Notes under the pieces: generated by a model
Database searches by the model: none
Told to the model about the DNA's origin: nothing
The model's input: the letters and a program-made list of their open reading frames with translations, nothing else
Shown here: positions 48,244 to 56,921 of the stretch, in pieces
How positions within the stretch are numbered: the stretch's first letter is position 1
Layout of the letters: the number at the start of each line of letters is the position of its first letter
Virus record (IMG/VR): IMGVR_UViG_3300037104_000756
Coordinates: 34,163-98,162 of that record
Reading direction: 5' to 3' (one strand)
From: a virus
DNA length: 64,000 nt
Made by a program: the position numbers and the translations under genes

Positions 48244-48783
48244 ATGAAGATCAAGTCAATCCTCATCGCAATGGTTCTATTCGTCACTCCGGTTTTCGCT
48301 TCACAGAATTATCCGTTAACGACTCCCTACAACATTCCCGCCCTCTCAGCCGTTTTCCCGGCTTCCGACAACAATGCGGGTATTGAAGTTACCCCCTCAT
48401 CTGGAGTCACCACTGTCGACAAGACCTCCTTCACCGGAAACATGTACGTGGTATCGGCACGGAACGGTAACGCCAGTTTCGGCGTGGCCTACTTTGATTA
48501 CGCGACCACGCGCGCCACAGGGTCCGACAACTTGGACAATGTGATAGACGGCAGCATTTCCGCAATGAAGATGGTGTTGGTCCCGAACAGCCGTGAGAAC
48601 ACATCGTTCGCCGGTTTGTTTGCCCGTGAAGGACATTCGGTCTCTGATACATTGGAAGCGTACACAATCACTACCGTTGTCGGCTCGCGGTGCTATCTCT
48701 CCGTGGTTGTGTTCGACAAGTCGCTGCATGGTACTGAACAAGACGCGAATGATTTCTTCGCGTCAGTCAGGCAGGGTCGGTAG
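48244..48783 (+). CDS. Exported protein
   Basis: A 179-residue protein with a signal peptide (SILIAMVLFVTPVFA-SQ). Mature domain beta-rich with a central GVAYFDY and KMVLVPNS. The leader GAGAGTAAAATCG is shared with the 49107 gene. Function is unknown. Confidence 0.65.
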   Translation: MKIKSILIAMVLFVTPVFASQNYPLTTPYNIPALSAVFPASDNNAGIEVTPSSGVTTVDKTSFTGNMYVVSARNGNASFGVAYFDYATTRATGSDNLDNVIDGSISAMKMVLVPNSRENTSFAGLFAREGHSVSDTLEAYTITTVVGSRCYLSVVVFDKSLHGTEQDANDFFASVRQGR

Positions 48784-48816
48784 CTCTTTCATCAACCCCA
48801 ACCTCGTTGATCAACG

Positions 48817-48859
48817 CAAGCCCAACGTCGAGCCGCAAGGCGTTGAAGCGGTGGGCTTG
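48817..48859 (+). other. Hairpin between exported gene and 48878 gene
   Basis: CAAGCCCA (48817-48824) pairs with TGGGCTTG (48852-48859); AACG/CGTT may extend the stem inside. No U-run, so probably a processing or stabilising structure. Confidence 0.5.
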
Positions 48860-48877
48860 AGTGGAGGAACGAGGACG

Positions 48878-49072
48878 ATGCCGAGAATCGGAAGTATTTT
48901 GAACAAGACTCTGCTGGATATGGAGCGGGCTGTAATAAAACTGGAATTGGCAAAAGGATCGGCTTTGAAATTCATCGAGGAGTGGAATCAAACCGTCGAC
49001 GAGTTGGATACACAAATCCAAGGTTATCGGCACGCCTACAAGCTTCTGCTGGAAGAGTCGAACAAAGTTTAA
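48878..49072 (+). CDS. Small coiled-coil protein
   Basis: A 64-residue protein after GGAGGAACGAGGACG. Continuous helix (DMERAVIKLELAKGSALKF). The longer open frame upstream shadows the exported gene. Confidence 0.55.
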   Translation: MPRIGSILNKTLLDMERAVIKLELAKGSALKFIEEWNQTVDELDTQIQGYRHAYKLLLEESNKV

Positions 49073-49106
49073 GGCGGTTGTAGAGAGTAAAATCGAAAGG
49101 AGCAAG

Positions 49107-49634
49107 ATGAAACTCAAGGTCTTCGTTCTATCAGTGGTTCTACTTTTATCGGCAGGGATGGCGATGGCGCAGTATACGTACCCGGTCAATCCTAACCCGA
49201 CTAAATTCCAGACTACATTCTATTCGAATGACCAGTTTCTAGCGACGTTCAATAGCTCGGTGACAGTAACTATTGAACAGAAGAATACCAGCACGGATAC
49301 CATCTACCAGTCGTTTAATCACGGGGTTGTTCAGGCGATATCGGTTCGCATTATCGACCACGACATTCCGGTTGATGTGTCCTCGTCGGATTTCTACATG
49401 AACAACGATCCCCTCGATACACCTATTACGGTTCATTCAACAGGCACATGGGGCGGACGCCCGTTCACGTACGCTTACCGTCAATTTACTTTTTCGGGCA
49501 GTGTGTTCTCCAAGCGCACGCGCGCCATTATCGTTAACGCTCGGGAAGTCATCTTCGTTACCCAAATCGCCGCAATGTCGTACGATGATCAAAACGAGTG
49601 GTTTGACTTCGAATACTCACTGCGCGTCAGGTAG
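49107..49634 (+). CDS. Exported protein
   Basis: A 175-residue protein with a signal peptide (VFVLSVVLLLSAGMAMA-QY). Beta-rich mature chain. The GTAGAGAGTAAAATCG leader is shared with 48244. Ends at a strong terminator. Confidence 0.65.
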   Translation: MKLKVFVLSVVLLLSAGMAMAQYTYPVNPNPTKFQTTFYSNDQFLATFNSSVTVTIEQKNTSTDTIYQSFNHGVVQAISVRIIDHDIPVDVSSSDFYMNNDPLDTPITVHSTGTWGGRPFTYAYRQFTFSGSVFSKRTRAIIVNAREVIFVTQIAAMSYDDQNEWFDFEYSLRVR

Positions 49635-49639
49635 TTCGG

Positions 49640-49667
49640 AGGGGCTTCGCAGAGCCCCTATCTTTTC
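49640..49667 (+). terminator. Rho-independent terminator
   Basis: AGGGGCT, six-base loop, AGCCCCT, then ATCTTTTC. Confidence 0.85.
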
Positions 49668-49681
49668 GGAGAGGAGTCGGT

Positions 49682-50032
49682 ATGATCAAAATCACGAGCA
49701 CAACGGGGAGAGAGTTCAAACTGTTGAAGACTTGCGTTCGCCAAACCATCTTAGGCTTCAACTTATTTACCATGGAGGCGCGTCCGATGAGCTACAGGCA
49801 GGTTCCTCGTGATCAGTTGGCCGTAATCCTTAAATCCCACCCCGATCCTAAAAGCGGGATTCGGTACGGAAACATCGATTCCAAATTTAGTGACGGGACG
49901 ATCTATCATAACCACTGGGCGGTTGTTTTTCGTCCAGCGCGCCACGGAGGGACCCTCTCCATCGGCTGCAGCACCTTTGACCGGAAGACGACCGCAATTA
50001 TTCGTACGTGGGCGCTTGGAGGACGACAATGA
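49682..50032 (+). CDS. Hypothetical protein
   Basis: A 116-residue alpha/beta protein, GGAGAGGAG ribosome site. GTLSIGCSTFD near the C-terminus; no family is recognised. ATGA coupling to the next gene. Confidence 0.65.
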   Translation: MIKITSTTGREFKLLKTCVRQTILGFNLFTMEARPMSYRQVPRDQLAVILKSHPDPKSGIRYGNIDSKFSDGTIYHNHWAVVFRPARHGGTLSIGCSTFDRKTTAIIRTWALGGRQ

Positions 50033-50208
50033 TCGAGCATGTGTTGTATAATGCTGAGACAGGCCAGTGGCATCGATTCACCGATGTGTACATGGTGAGC
50101 GGTGTCGTTGCGGCGACGCAACCTGAAGCGTTCGAGAAACTGTACGGGCATGCGCAACCGATTCCCCCTATCCTGCGCGCGCCGCGCCGAGTTCGTGAGG
50201 AGGCATAA
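50029..50208 (+). CDS. Small hypothetical protein
   Basis: A 59-residue protein. GGAGGACG ribosome site. Helical/beta mix, basic end (RAPRRVREEA). Confidence 0.55.
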   Translation: MIEHVLYNAETGQWHRFTDVYMVSGVVAATQPEAFEKLYGHAQPIPPILRAPRRVREEA

Positions 50209-50507
50209 TGAATTCCAAAGAGATTCGCCGTAAGCAAGACTTGGATGGCTCCAGAACGCCTGCAGTCTACGGCGGGGATAATTTTTGGTTGAGTGAGATC
50301 GCCTACCAACTCGCGGTGTTTAATGAGCGCGAAGCCGCAGAAGTTCAGCGACACGTCCTACCATACAAGTTGGGCAAGGTCGAGTACGCGGACGATATAA
50401 AGACGCCCGCCACGTTCGGCTTCGGCGGGAACGCGATACAGCATCAGACCCATTGCTTTTTGTGCCAGAAGCCCGTGTCGCACTGTATCTGCCATAAAAA
50501 AGAGTAA
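50208..50507 (+). CDS. Hypothetical protein with zinc-finger tail
   Basis: A 99-residue protein, GAGGAGGC ribosome site. C-terminus HCFLCQKPVSHCICHKK is a zinc-binding tail. The 110-base gap downstream holds no clear feature. Confidence 0.6.
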   Translation: MNSKEIRRKQDLDGSRTPAVYGGDNFWLSEIAYQLAVFNEREAAEVQRHVLPYKLGKVEYADDIKTPATFGFGGNAIQHQTHCFLCQKPVSHCICHKKE

Positions 50508-50619
50508 GCACCAAAAAGCCGCGAAAACCATTGACGACCTTATGAACGGCGGTTACAAAACTGACTTGGCGATTCATCAGTAGACGACAGTTCCTGACGG
50601 AGCTATCGGGAGCACTGCA

Positions 50620-51045
50620 GTGAGCATCCTGAGCATAATTCACGATTGGTGGTTGATGCCATCTCAACTGCCGCCCAATGAACCCACATGGAATTGGAGC
50701 ATCCCCGTTTCATCGCATATTTCCAGATTGGAAGCCGACAATAAGCAACTCAGGTTCCTTCTCGGCCAAGCACCGATGATCGACGCCCCGACCGAATACG
50801 AGCGTTTGGTTGCATCGCAATCCAAATTTGCATACATCCATCCAAAGACCATAGCCAAGTACGTTTCGAAACTAAGCAAACCCTTTTTGAAATTTGGAGG
50901 ATCGCCAACCATCTACATCATCACATCGCTGATGCCTGAAGGGTTTATAATCTATTCTCCGAATCTCCTACCGGGATACGAGAATCGCATCGCGACATTC
51001 ATTACGAGGCAGTCCGCATCTTTGAACGCGTGGCGTCCGCTGTGA
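50620..51045 (+). CDS. Hypothetical protein (GTG start)
   Basis: A 141-residue protein after CGGGAGCACTGCA. Mixed alpha/beta, GTGA coupling downstream. No family is recognised. Confidence 0.6.
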   Translation: MSILSIIHDWWLMPSQLPPNEPTWNWSIPVSSHISRLEADNKQLRFLLGQAPMIDAPTEYERLVASQSKFAYIHPKTIAKYVSKLSKPFLKFGGSPTIYIITSLMPEGFIIYSPNLLPGYENRIATFITRQSASLNAWRPL

Positions 51046-51248
51046 GCGATTCGAGTCAGTGGAGTGGTTCGAACGTGCGCTGGTATGGACCGCTGTACTT
51101 GGGCGGCAGCCACCATGCAGTGCCGACAATTTGTGAGTTTGCACTAGACGGCAGATATTTGCAAAACGAAAAAGAGGTTTTGATTACTGCCCTAGAGAAT
51201 TGGTTGCGGGCGGCTTCTGCGAAACAAATTTTGGGACCGCGATGTTGA
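51042..51248 (+). CDS. Small hypothetical protein (GTG start)
   Basis: A 68-residue protein. GTG overlaps the previous stop. Beta-rich start then a helix (EVLITALENWLRAASAKQI). Confidence 0.55.
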   Translation: MSDSSQWSGSNVRWYGPLYLGGSHHAVPTICEFALDGRYLQNEKEVLITALENWLRAASAKQILGPRC

Positions 51249-51257
51249 GGGGATGAC

Positions 51258-51431
51258 ATGGAAACCGTAAAACAGTTCGTAACGATTCGGGGAGTCTCAT
51301 ATCTTGTGACGGAGCATTCAGGATATCTGAAGGCTCACCTTAATGGGTACTTCGGATGGACTTCGGTGTGGGCGGCGTCAGAAGAGGCTTTGCTTCGGCG
51401 CGTTCAACAAGTACGGACGGGCGGACAATGA
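51258..51431 (+). CDS. Small hypothetical protein
   Basis: A 57-residue protein after GAGGGGATGAC. Alpha/beta pattern (VSYLVTEHSGYLKAHLN). ATGA coupling to the endonuclease. Confidence 0.55.
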   Translation: METVKQFVTIRGVSYLVTEHSGYLKAHLNGYFGWTSVWAASEEALLRRVQQVRTGGQ

Positions 51432-51841
51432 GTAAAGTTGGATATGTCCCAGATAAACAGAAGCAACTGGTTAATACAAAGCGATATCTAGCCTCGCCCA
51501 AAGGACAGGAGACGGTCAAGAGATGGCGAGAAGCCCATCCCAATAGACGAAGGGAGATAGCGCACAAGGTTCGTCATGGGGAGCCGTACACAGAAAGACT
51601 TAGACGGCTCGAAGAGCAGGGAAATAGATGCGCTAATCCAGGGTGTCGTACAACAGACCCAGGCATCAAAGGATGGAATACAGACCACGACCATGAAACT
51701 GGGGAAATTCGAGGCGAGTTATGTGGCGGATGTAATCGAGCCCTTGGAAATCTGAAAGATAGTGAACTAAGGGCGGAAGGTCTAGTGGAATATCTGAGGC
51801 AACATAAATGCAAATTAAAAAATTTGGCGTTGTTATTCTGA
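51428..51841 (+). CDS. Endonuclease VII-like HNH protein
   Basis: A 137-residue protein. Residues 50-115 carry the core: CANPGCRTTDPG, WNTDHDHETGEIRGELCGGC and NRALGNLKDS. The N-terminus is basic. Homing role is likely; the 3' end overlaps the next gene by 34 bases. Confidence 0.85.
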   Translation: MSKVGYVPDKQKQLVNTKRYLASPKGQETVKRWREAHPNRRREIAHKVRHGEPYTERLRRLEEQGNRCANPGCRTTDPGIKGWNTDHDHETGEIRGELCGGCNRALGNLKDSELRAEGLVEYLRQHKCKLKNLALLF

Positions 51842-52155
51842 CCAATGGTCCTGTGCGCGTTGAGGATTGGCTTGTCGAACGCGAACCTAGCGATCCTATC
51901 GACGCGACGAACGAACAACTTCTGTTGGATTTTGCAATCACCTGGGCTGAGAGACGGTTTGACGCTGCGCTACAAGACGCCGCGCGTAAGGCGCTCGCGA
52001 AGAAACTATTTGCGAAGTTGCCGAAGAAAATATATGTTGAACCAACCCAAACAGAGTTGAAACGCGTGGGGCACATTCAATGGTACGGGCAGGCGGGAGA
52101 AAACCCGATGCCCTGTCGGTGTGTTTACTGTCTCGAAGATTTGAAGTTGACGTAA
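51808..52155 (+). CDS. Hypothetical protein with C-terminal zinc knuckle
   Basis: A 115-residue helical protein ending PCRCVYCLEDL, a possible zinc site. Overlaps the endonuclease, couples to the next gene. Confidence 0.6.
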   Translation: MQIKKFGVVILTNGPVRVEDWLVEREPSDPIDATNEQLLLDFAITWAERRFDAALQDAARKALAKKLFAKLPKKIYVEPTQTELKRVGHIQWYGQAGENPMPCRCVYCLEDLKLT

Positions 52156-52439
52156 TGAAGTATATTATTCGCCTCAACCCCCGAGCGTTTAATCCGATCA
52201 CGCGGAAGGTGATTGCTTCGCGGCTCTGGGAAGTCGAGCAGTGTGCAACTAGGGATAGCGAGAAAGTGATTTGGCACTGCGCGGAAGTCCGAATTGATGA
52301 CAAGATGATTCAAACGTTGTACACGCTTCCTGGGAAAGAAGACAAGCCGTGGGAAGCGACGTACTTTGGTATCTGTGTTCGAGGGCAGGACAACGCAATT
52401 GAGATTCATACGGGGCGACAAGATGCTTCAGGAAATTAA
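52155..52439 (+). CDS. Hypothetical protein
   Basis: A 94-residue beta-rich protein (MKYIIRLNPRAFNP...). No motif. Overlaps the next gene by 17 bases. Confidence 0.6.
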   Translation: MKYIIRLNPRAFNPITRKVIASRLWEVEQCATRDSEKVIWHCAEVRIDDKMIQTLYTLPGKEDKPWEATYFGICVRGQDNAIEIHTGRQDASGN

Positions 52440-52701
52440 AGATAATGTAATCTTTCAGCAGTTGACGACCGGCAACGCAGCGTCGACGTTCTTCAGTATG
52501 TTCCAGGGTCGCTGCACCTTCGCGGCGATCTGTTTTTCAACGGCGGGAGTTTACGGCTGGCTTCACGGAAAAGATTTGACATCTTTCGCTTTGTTTGTGA
52601 CTGCAGTGCAGGGGCTGCTAGTACTCCACAGTTGGAAAGAAGATAGCGCAGAACAGCAAGAGATTAAGCACAACGGGCAAAACCCAGGAGACCGCAAATG
52701 A
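52423..52701 (+). CDS. Small membrane protein, holin-like layout
   Basis: A 92-residue protein with two hydrophobic helices (about 31-45 and 50-70) separated by a short turn (HGKDLTS), and a charged C-terminus. Two-helix topology and size fit class II holins, but no signature. Lies directly before a secreted protease. Confidence 0.5.
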   Translation: MLQEIKDNVIFQQLTTGNAASTFFSMFQGRCTFAAICFSTAGVYGWLHGKDLTSFALFVTAVQGLLVLHSWKEDSAEQQEIKHNGQNPGDRK

Positions 52702-53414
52702 AACGTTTCTTAACCCTCGCCTTAATTTTTGTTTTGGCTGCGGCATCGTTTGGGGCGACCTCGATTCAAGCGCCCAAAGGATTTGCGGGCACCCTCTATC
52801 GAGGCACTTTAGCACTATACGCTATTCAAGGGGACCGCACGCGCTTCCTTTGCACAACCGAGCCGTTTGAGAAAATCGCGGGCGGTTACCATTTGATTAG
52901 CGCCGGGCATTGCGTGCAACTCGTACCTGCCGATGTTAAATTTTTTGTTGCTGATGACATAGGCGGACCTTTAACGCCGGTCACTATGCTCAAGGCGCAC
53001 CTCGGAGACGACCTGGATTTTTCTGAATTTGAACTCAAGACCGCGCGCGCGTATCCCATCTTTGAGTTGGGCGACGAACGTGACATGCGTGTGGGAGACG
53101 CCGTCATCAATCCAAATTTTGCGGGAGGCGTAGTTAAACAACTCGGCTTCGGCACCATTTCGTCGGGCACTATTCCCGTATCACCCAAATGCGAGGTTGA
53201 TGATTGTGCGGGATATTTCTTGGTGCAGATATATGGCATGGGTGGTTCATCAGGCTCCGCTGTGATTTCGGATAAAACCCACAAGGTGATTGGTCTCGTT
53301 GTGATGGGTTTCGGCGCGCCAATCGGGTTTGGCGTGGAGCCTATTTCGAAGTTCGCTCGTTTTTTGGCGGAACCAAGTCAACCGCATCCTACTGACGAGG
53401 ATGAAGACCAATGA
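52698..53414 (+). CDS. Secreted trypsin-like serine protease
   Basis: A 238-residue protein with a signal peptide (FLTLALIFVLAAASFGA). The catalytic triad is visible: SAGHC (His, about 72), DDLDFSEFEL (Asp, about 113) and GMGGSSGSAVI (Ser, about 187-190, family GNSGG variant). Two Cys pairs may form disulfides. Secreted phage proteases are rare; a periplasmic role in lysis, exclusion or effector cleavage is possible. C-terminus is acidic (PTDEDEDQ). Confidence 0.85.
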   Translation: MKRFLTLALIFVLAAASFGATSIQAPKGFAGTLYRGTLALYAIQGDRTRFLCTTEPFEKIAGGYHLISAGHCVQLVPADVKFFVADDIGGPLTPVTMLKAHLGDDLDFSEFELKTARAYPIFELGDERDMRVGDAVINPNFAGGVVKQLGFGTISSGTIPVSPKCEVDDCAGYFLVQIYGMGGSSGSAVISDKTHKVIGLVVMGFGAPIGFGVEPISKFARFLAEPSQPHPTDEDEDQ

Positions 53415-53731
53415 CTGTTCTCGATAAGAACCAAACTCTGGTTCCTCCTGCAGATCATTTCCTTCACGCTGTGGGGGCTCAAGGTGCGTATATTTGGCTA
53501 GAGTACCACACTAGATCATGGCGTACGGGATACGACACGAGGTACGGTGCGGTGATGATCTACCTGAACGATATGGGGCGGGAAGTAATTCGGACCCAGC
53601 AAGATGTAGACATTCCCCTACCTGTTGAACCCGAGGTTGCGCCAGTGACGCGGTGGATGAAATTTAAGAACGGATTTTTTATGGTGCTAATCGGTATCGA
53701 GGAGATGATCACATGTCGAAACAAGTCATAA
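53411..53731 (+). CDS. Hypothetical protein
   Basis: A 106-residue protein coupled by ATGA to the protease. Ends with a hydrophobic FFMVLIGIEEMI segment. Overlaps the next gene by 19 bases. Confidence 0.6.
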   Translation: MTVLDKNQTLVPPADHFLHAVGAQGAYIWLEYHTRSWRTGYDTRYGAVMIYLNDMGREVIRTQQDVDIPLPVEPEVAPVTRWMKFKNGFFMVLIGIEEMITCRNKS

Positions 53732-54012
53732 GCCAGCGCATGGAACAAGTCTGCGACGCCTGCGGCGCAACCAAGGAATGGGAATTGGTTGGAGCCGACC
53801 AGAACCAAGTCATCATTGATGAAATGCAAGAGTGGTATAGCGTGGGTCGCAAACTCGTGATTGACGGGCGCATGACCCAGCTAGCGGTTGACGCATGTTC
53901 GTTGAATTGTGTTGTCGTTGCGGCAGCGAAGATGGTGCCTCAACCGGAGTCGCCTGCGGACAAAATCGATTTGGCTTCGTTGCGCACAACGAGTTTCAAT
54001 CCATTGAACTGA
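53713..54012 (+). CDS. Hypothetical protein with zinc knuckle
   Basis: A 99-residue protein with CDACG near the N-terminus and CSLNC near residue 64, forming a possible four-Cys zinc site as in FYVE-like or ribbon proteins. Precedes GroEL by 11 bases. Confidence 0.6.
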   Translation: MSKQVISQRMEQVCDACGATKEWELVGADQNQVIIDEMQEWYSVGRKLVIDGRMTQLAVDACSLNCVVVAAAKMVPQPESPADKIDLASLRTTSFNPLN

Positions 54013-54023
54013 CAGAGGAGACA

Positions 54024-55625
54024 ATGCCAAAACTAATCAGGCACGGCAAGGATGCGCGCGACGCAGTTTTGCGTGGTGTAGATTTCTTAGCCGATGCAGT
54101 TAAGATTACGGAAGGTCCCCGAGGGCGCAACATCATACTCGGCCAGCGCGCCCTGGGGCAATCACCCAAGTGTACGCGGGATGGGGTGACCGTATCCAAT
54201 TACGCCGATCCTTCCGATCCAACCGAACAATTGGGGGCAGACTTGGTTCGAGAAGCCGCGCAGAAAACCGATAACGCGGTAGGCGACGGCACGACAGCCG
54301 CAATCGTTTTATCGCAGGCAATGGTTCACGCGGGTTTCGAACTGATTACCGCTGGAGCTAATCCGATGGCGATGGAGCGCGGGATTCACAAAGCTGTTGA
54401 TGCGGTGATCGCCCGATTGCGCGTCATGGCGGTGCCGTGCGAAGGTCCCAAGCTTTTTCAAGTGGCGCAAGTCTCGGCGCATGGCGACAGAGAAATTGGT
54501 GAATTAGTAGCGCGTGCAGTGATTCAAGCAGGTCCGCACGGAGTGGTGACGGCTGAACCTTCATCCACGTCCGACACTTCCGTGGAGACGGTCGTTGGTC
54601 TTGAATTGGAAAAATCCAATTTGCTGCATGGGGCATTTGTTACCCACCCAGAAGAAAATAAAGCAGAGTTGCATGACTGCCGCATTCTTCTTTGGGAGGG
54701 TGTGATTGCCACGGCGAAGTCCATTGTGCCATTGCTGAAACAGGTGAATGAGGCGAATGTCACGGGTGGAACTCCTCTGTTGATTATCGCGGGCGGATAT
54801 GAAGCGGAAGCTCTCGCATGCATTCTCAAGAATAAAGTCAGTCTCGCGCTGCCTCTGATCGCGGTGCGCATGGAAGCGTACGGCGAGCGGCGCAAGGAAG
54901 TGATGCGGGACATCGCGGCACTGACTGGCGGCAAAGCGTATACTGAAGATTTGGGCATGAAGATTGAGACCGTGAAACTTGCTGAATTGGGGATAGCCCG
55001 CAAGGTCATTACGAATATGTCCAAGACTCAAATCATTGAGGGCAAGGGCAATCAAGCTGAACTTGCAGGGCGCGTGGCGCATATCAACGAGGTTATGGAC
55101 GCCGCTGCACCGCTTGAAAAGAAAATTCTCCAGACGCGGCTGGCGGCGCTCCTCGGTGGGATCACGATTATCAAAGTCGGCGGGGTAACTGTAACCGAGA
55201 TGGAGGAAAAGAAAGACCGCGTGGTGGACGCTATGTCTGCTGCGAAGGCGGCGGTGGAGTCAGGGATCGTAGCGGGTGGAGGCACTGCATTGCTGCAAGC
55301 CTCTGCAATCTTATCGGCGTTGAAGTTGCCGCCTGATGAGACGGATGGATTGGAAGTCGTTCACACCGCATGTCGCGCGGTTGTGAAACAGATCGCCGAG
55401 AATGCGGGACTCAGCGGCAACTTCCTACTCGATCAGTTAATGGCAACTCCTGATTTAGGATACAACGCGCTCACGGGAACGTTTGAAAATCTTGTGGAGT
55501 CAGGCATCATCGATCCAGTTAAGGTCGTCATAGAATCCCTCCGTAACGCGGCGGCGGTGAGTTGTAGTATAATCACTATGGGCGCAACGGTCAGTGAAAT
55601 TAAACAGGAGAAAACCCATGACTAA
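54024..55625 (+). CDS. groEL: Phage GroEL-like chaperonin
   Basis: A 533-residue chaperonin subunit. ATP-binding VGDGTTAA (about 84-91) holds the conserved Asp; GIVAGGGTALL (about 410-420) and the RVVDAMSAAKAAVESG segment with the hydrolysis Asp are present. The C-terminal GYNALTGTFENLVESGIIDPVKV matches the family. The Gly-Gly-Met tail of bacterial GroEL is absent. I start at the ATG after GAGGAGACA; the open frame upstream shadows the previous gene. It should fold phage proteins with the GroES at 55787. Confidence 0.95.
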   Translation: MPKLIRHGKDARDAVLRGVDFLADAVKITEGPRGRNIILGQRALGQSPKCTRDGVTVSNYADPSDPTEQLGADLVREAAQKTDNAVGDGTTAAIVLSQAMVHAGFELITAGANPMAMERGIHKAVDAVIARLRVMAVPCEGPKLFQVAQVSAHGDREIGELVARAVIQAGPHGVVTAEPSSTSDTSVETVVGLELEKSNLLHGAFVTHPEENKAELHDCRILLWEGVIATAKSIVPLLKQVNEANVTGGTPLLIIAGGYEAEALACILKNKVSLALPLIAVRMEAYGERRKEVMRDIAALTGGKAYTEDLGMKIETVKLAELGIARKVITNMSKTQIIEGKGNQAELAGRVAHINEVMDAAAPLEKKILQTRLAALLGGITIIKVGGVTVTEMEEKKDRVVDAMSAAKAAVESGIVAGGGTALLQASAILSALKLPPDETDGLEVVHTACRAVVKQIAENAGLSGNFLLDQLMATPDLGYNALTGTFENLVESGIIDPVKVVIESLRNAAAVSCSIITMGATVSEIKQEKTHD

Positions 55626-55794
55626 ACCATACAAGGTTCCCCCCGAAGGATGTTTTCAAAACATGGTAATGGTCGACGGACGGATTTTGCATTTAGTAGT
55701 CGCAGGTCCCATGACGGATGACATCATAGCCGTCTTATCGAAACTCGCAATCGTGGATGCCCGAGTCGGCATAAAGAAGGTAGCCAATGTCTAA
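55618..55794 (+). CDS. Small hypothetical protein between chaperonin genes
   Basis: A 58-residue protein after CAGGAGAAAACCC, overlapping GroEL by eight bases and GroES by eight. Beta then alpha (MVDGRILHLVVAGPMTDDI). Possibly a chaperonin cofactor, but unproven. Confidence 0.6.
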   Translation: MTKPYKVPPEGCFQNMVMVDGRILHLVVAGPMTDDIIAVLSKLAIVDARVGIKKVANV

Positions 55795-56074
55795 TACGTT
55801 TTTAGAACCTGCGACAGACCACATTCTCGTTGTGGACAATCACGAAGGCACCGACATCGGCGGCATTTCTCTGCCCGACAATGTCAGACAGCAGGAAATG
55901 GTTTTCGGGACTGTGTTGTTTGTGGGACCGCTCGCGCCTGCCACAAAAGTAGAAGACCGCGTATGCTACGGTCCTTACGCGGGCAAGACCGTAGTGATAG
56001 ACGGAATTGAATTTCGACTCATTCGTGAAGGACAGATTGAAGGATATCTCAGAAAGAGACCAGACCATGCATGA
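55787..56074 (+). CDS. groES: Phage GroES-like co-chaperonin
   Basis: A 95-residue GroES-fold protein: DHILVVDN start, TDIGGISLPDN mobile loop (GroEL-binding, residues about 21-31), FGTVLFVGP, VEDRVCYGPYAGKTVVIDG and FRLIREGQIEGYL. Sequence is divergent, but the order of motifs is complete. The gene follows groEL, opposite to the usual bacterial order. Confidence 0.88.
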   Translation: MSNTFLEPATDHILVVDNHEGTDIGGISLPDNVRQQEMVFGTVLFVGPLAPATKVEDRVCYGPYAGKTVVIDGIEFRLIREGQIEGYLRKRPDHA

Positions 56075-56576
56075 ACAACCGCCGCGACTCTCATTAGAAG
56101 AGTTGCAAACAACATTAGAGTATCAAAAACTCACCCAGAAGCAGCAACTGTTTGTAGCGACCTACTGCGCTGGGGGTTTGCTGGACGGCAATTACGACCA
56201 TGTCGCTGCGACGCGGACTGCGTACGAGTGCAAGTCTCTGGAAGTAGCCCGCATCATGTCTTACGCGCTCATGGCGAATATTCGTATCGTCGCGGTATTG
56301 AATCGGCATTTCAACGCGACTCCGATTGAAGAATTTATCGTGATGTTGGACCGCGCCATTCGCAATCGAAAATTGACGACCGCCCAGTTGCTGGCTCTGA
56401 AGCTTAAAGGCGATGTGATGGGCTTCACCAGTCGACTCCCAGGAACGGCTAATATGCCGCTCGGATTTATCCCTCCCGCTATACGCGAGGACACGCTTCA
56501 GCGTCAGAAGGCGAAAAAACAAGCGGCTAAAGACGCGAAGCCAAAAAAAGTCGTAGAAGAAGAGTCTTTCTTTTAG
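56067..56576 (+). CDS. Terminase small subunit-like protein
   Basis: A 169-residue protein. LTQKQQLFVATYCAGGLLDG then AATRTAYECKSLEVARIMSYAL is the terminase small-subunit helix-turn-helix layout (LTxkQxxFxxxY...AAxxAGY). The C-terminus is Lys-rich. It recognises packaging sites on phage DNA. No large terminase lies in the window. Confidence 0.7.
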   Translation: MHEQPPRLSLEELQTTLEYQKLTQKQQLFVATYCAGGLLDGNYDHVAATRTAYECKSLEVARIMSYALMANIRIVAVLNRHFNATPIEEFIVMLDRAIRNRKLTTAQLLALKLKGDVMGFTSRLPGTANMPLGFIPPAIREDTLQRQKAKKQAAKDAKPKKVVEEESFF

Positions 56577-56597
56577 GACTAATCTTCTCCTTAGTGT
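56575..56597 (+). promoter_or_regulatory. AAGACT-class element (degenerate)
   Basis: AGGACT, nine bases, CTTAGT, then GT and the ATG. Spacing is one base longer than the family. Confidence 0.4.
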
Positions 56598-56921
56598 ATG
56601 GACTTCATGATGATACCTGGAACCGCTGCGCTCGGGCAACCGCGCATGGGTTCGATTTACGATGAAACTGGCACTCCTGACTCGGGGTATGAGGAAAAAG
56701 GTCCTTACCATTGTTCAGATTGCGTGCATCGAACCGCGCCCGATGAACCCTTCTGCATTCATCCGAAAGTGTTGGGAGACCATGACCTGCAAGCTCAGTT
56801 GGTTCATATTAACGGACGTGCTGCGGTCAAAATAAATTTAGAACACGGGTGCTGTGCGTTTGTTCGGTACCCTGCAGGATTTGTTGAAGAGGCGGAAGAA
56901 CACCATGACCGGCATGAGTAA
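56598..56921 (+). CDS. Hypothetical protein with zinc site
   Basis: A 107-residue protein. YHCSDCVHR and FCIHPK form a CxxCxH...CxH zinc site; HGCCAFVRYPAG follows. Similar proteins occur near phage portal/structural genes. No ribosome site; the start lies close to the promoter element. Confidence 0.6.
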   Translation: MDFMMIPGTAALGQPRMGSIYDETGTPDSGYEEKGPYHCSDCVHRTAPDEPFCIHPKVLGDHDLQAQLVHINGRAAVKINLEHGCCAFVRYPAGFVEEAEEHHDRHE

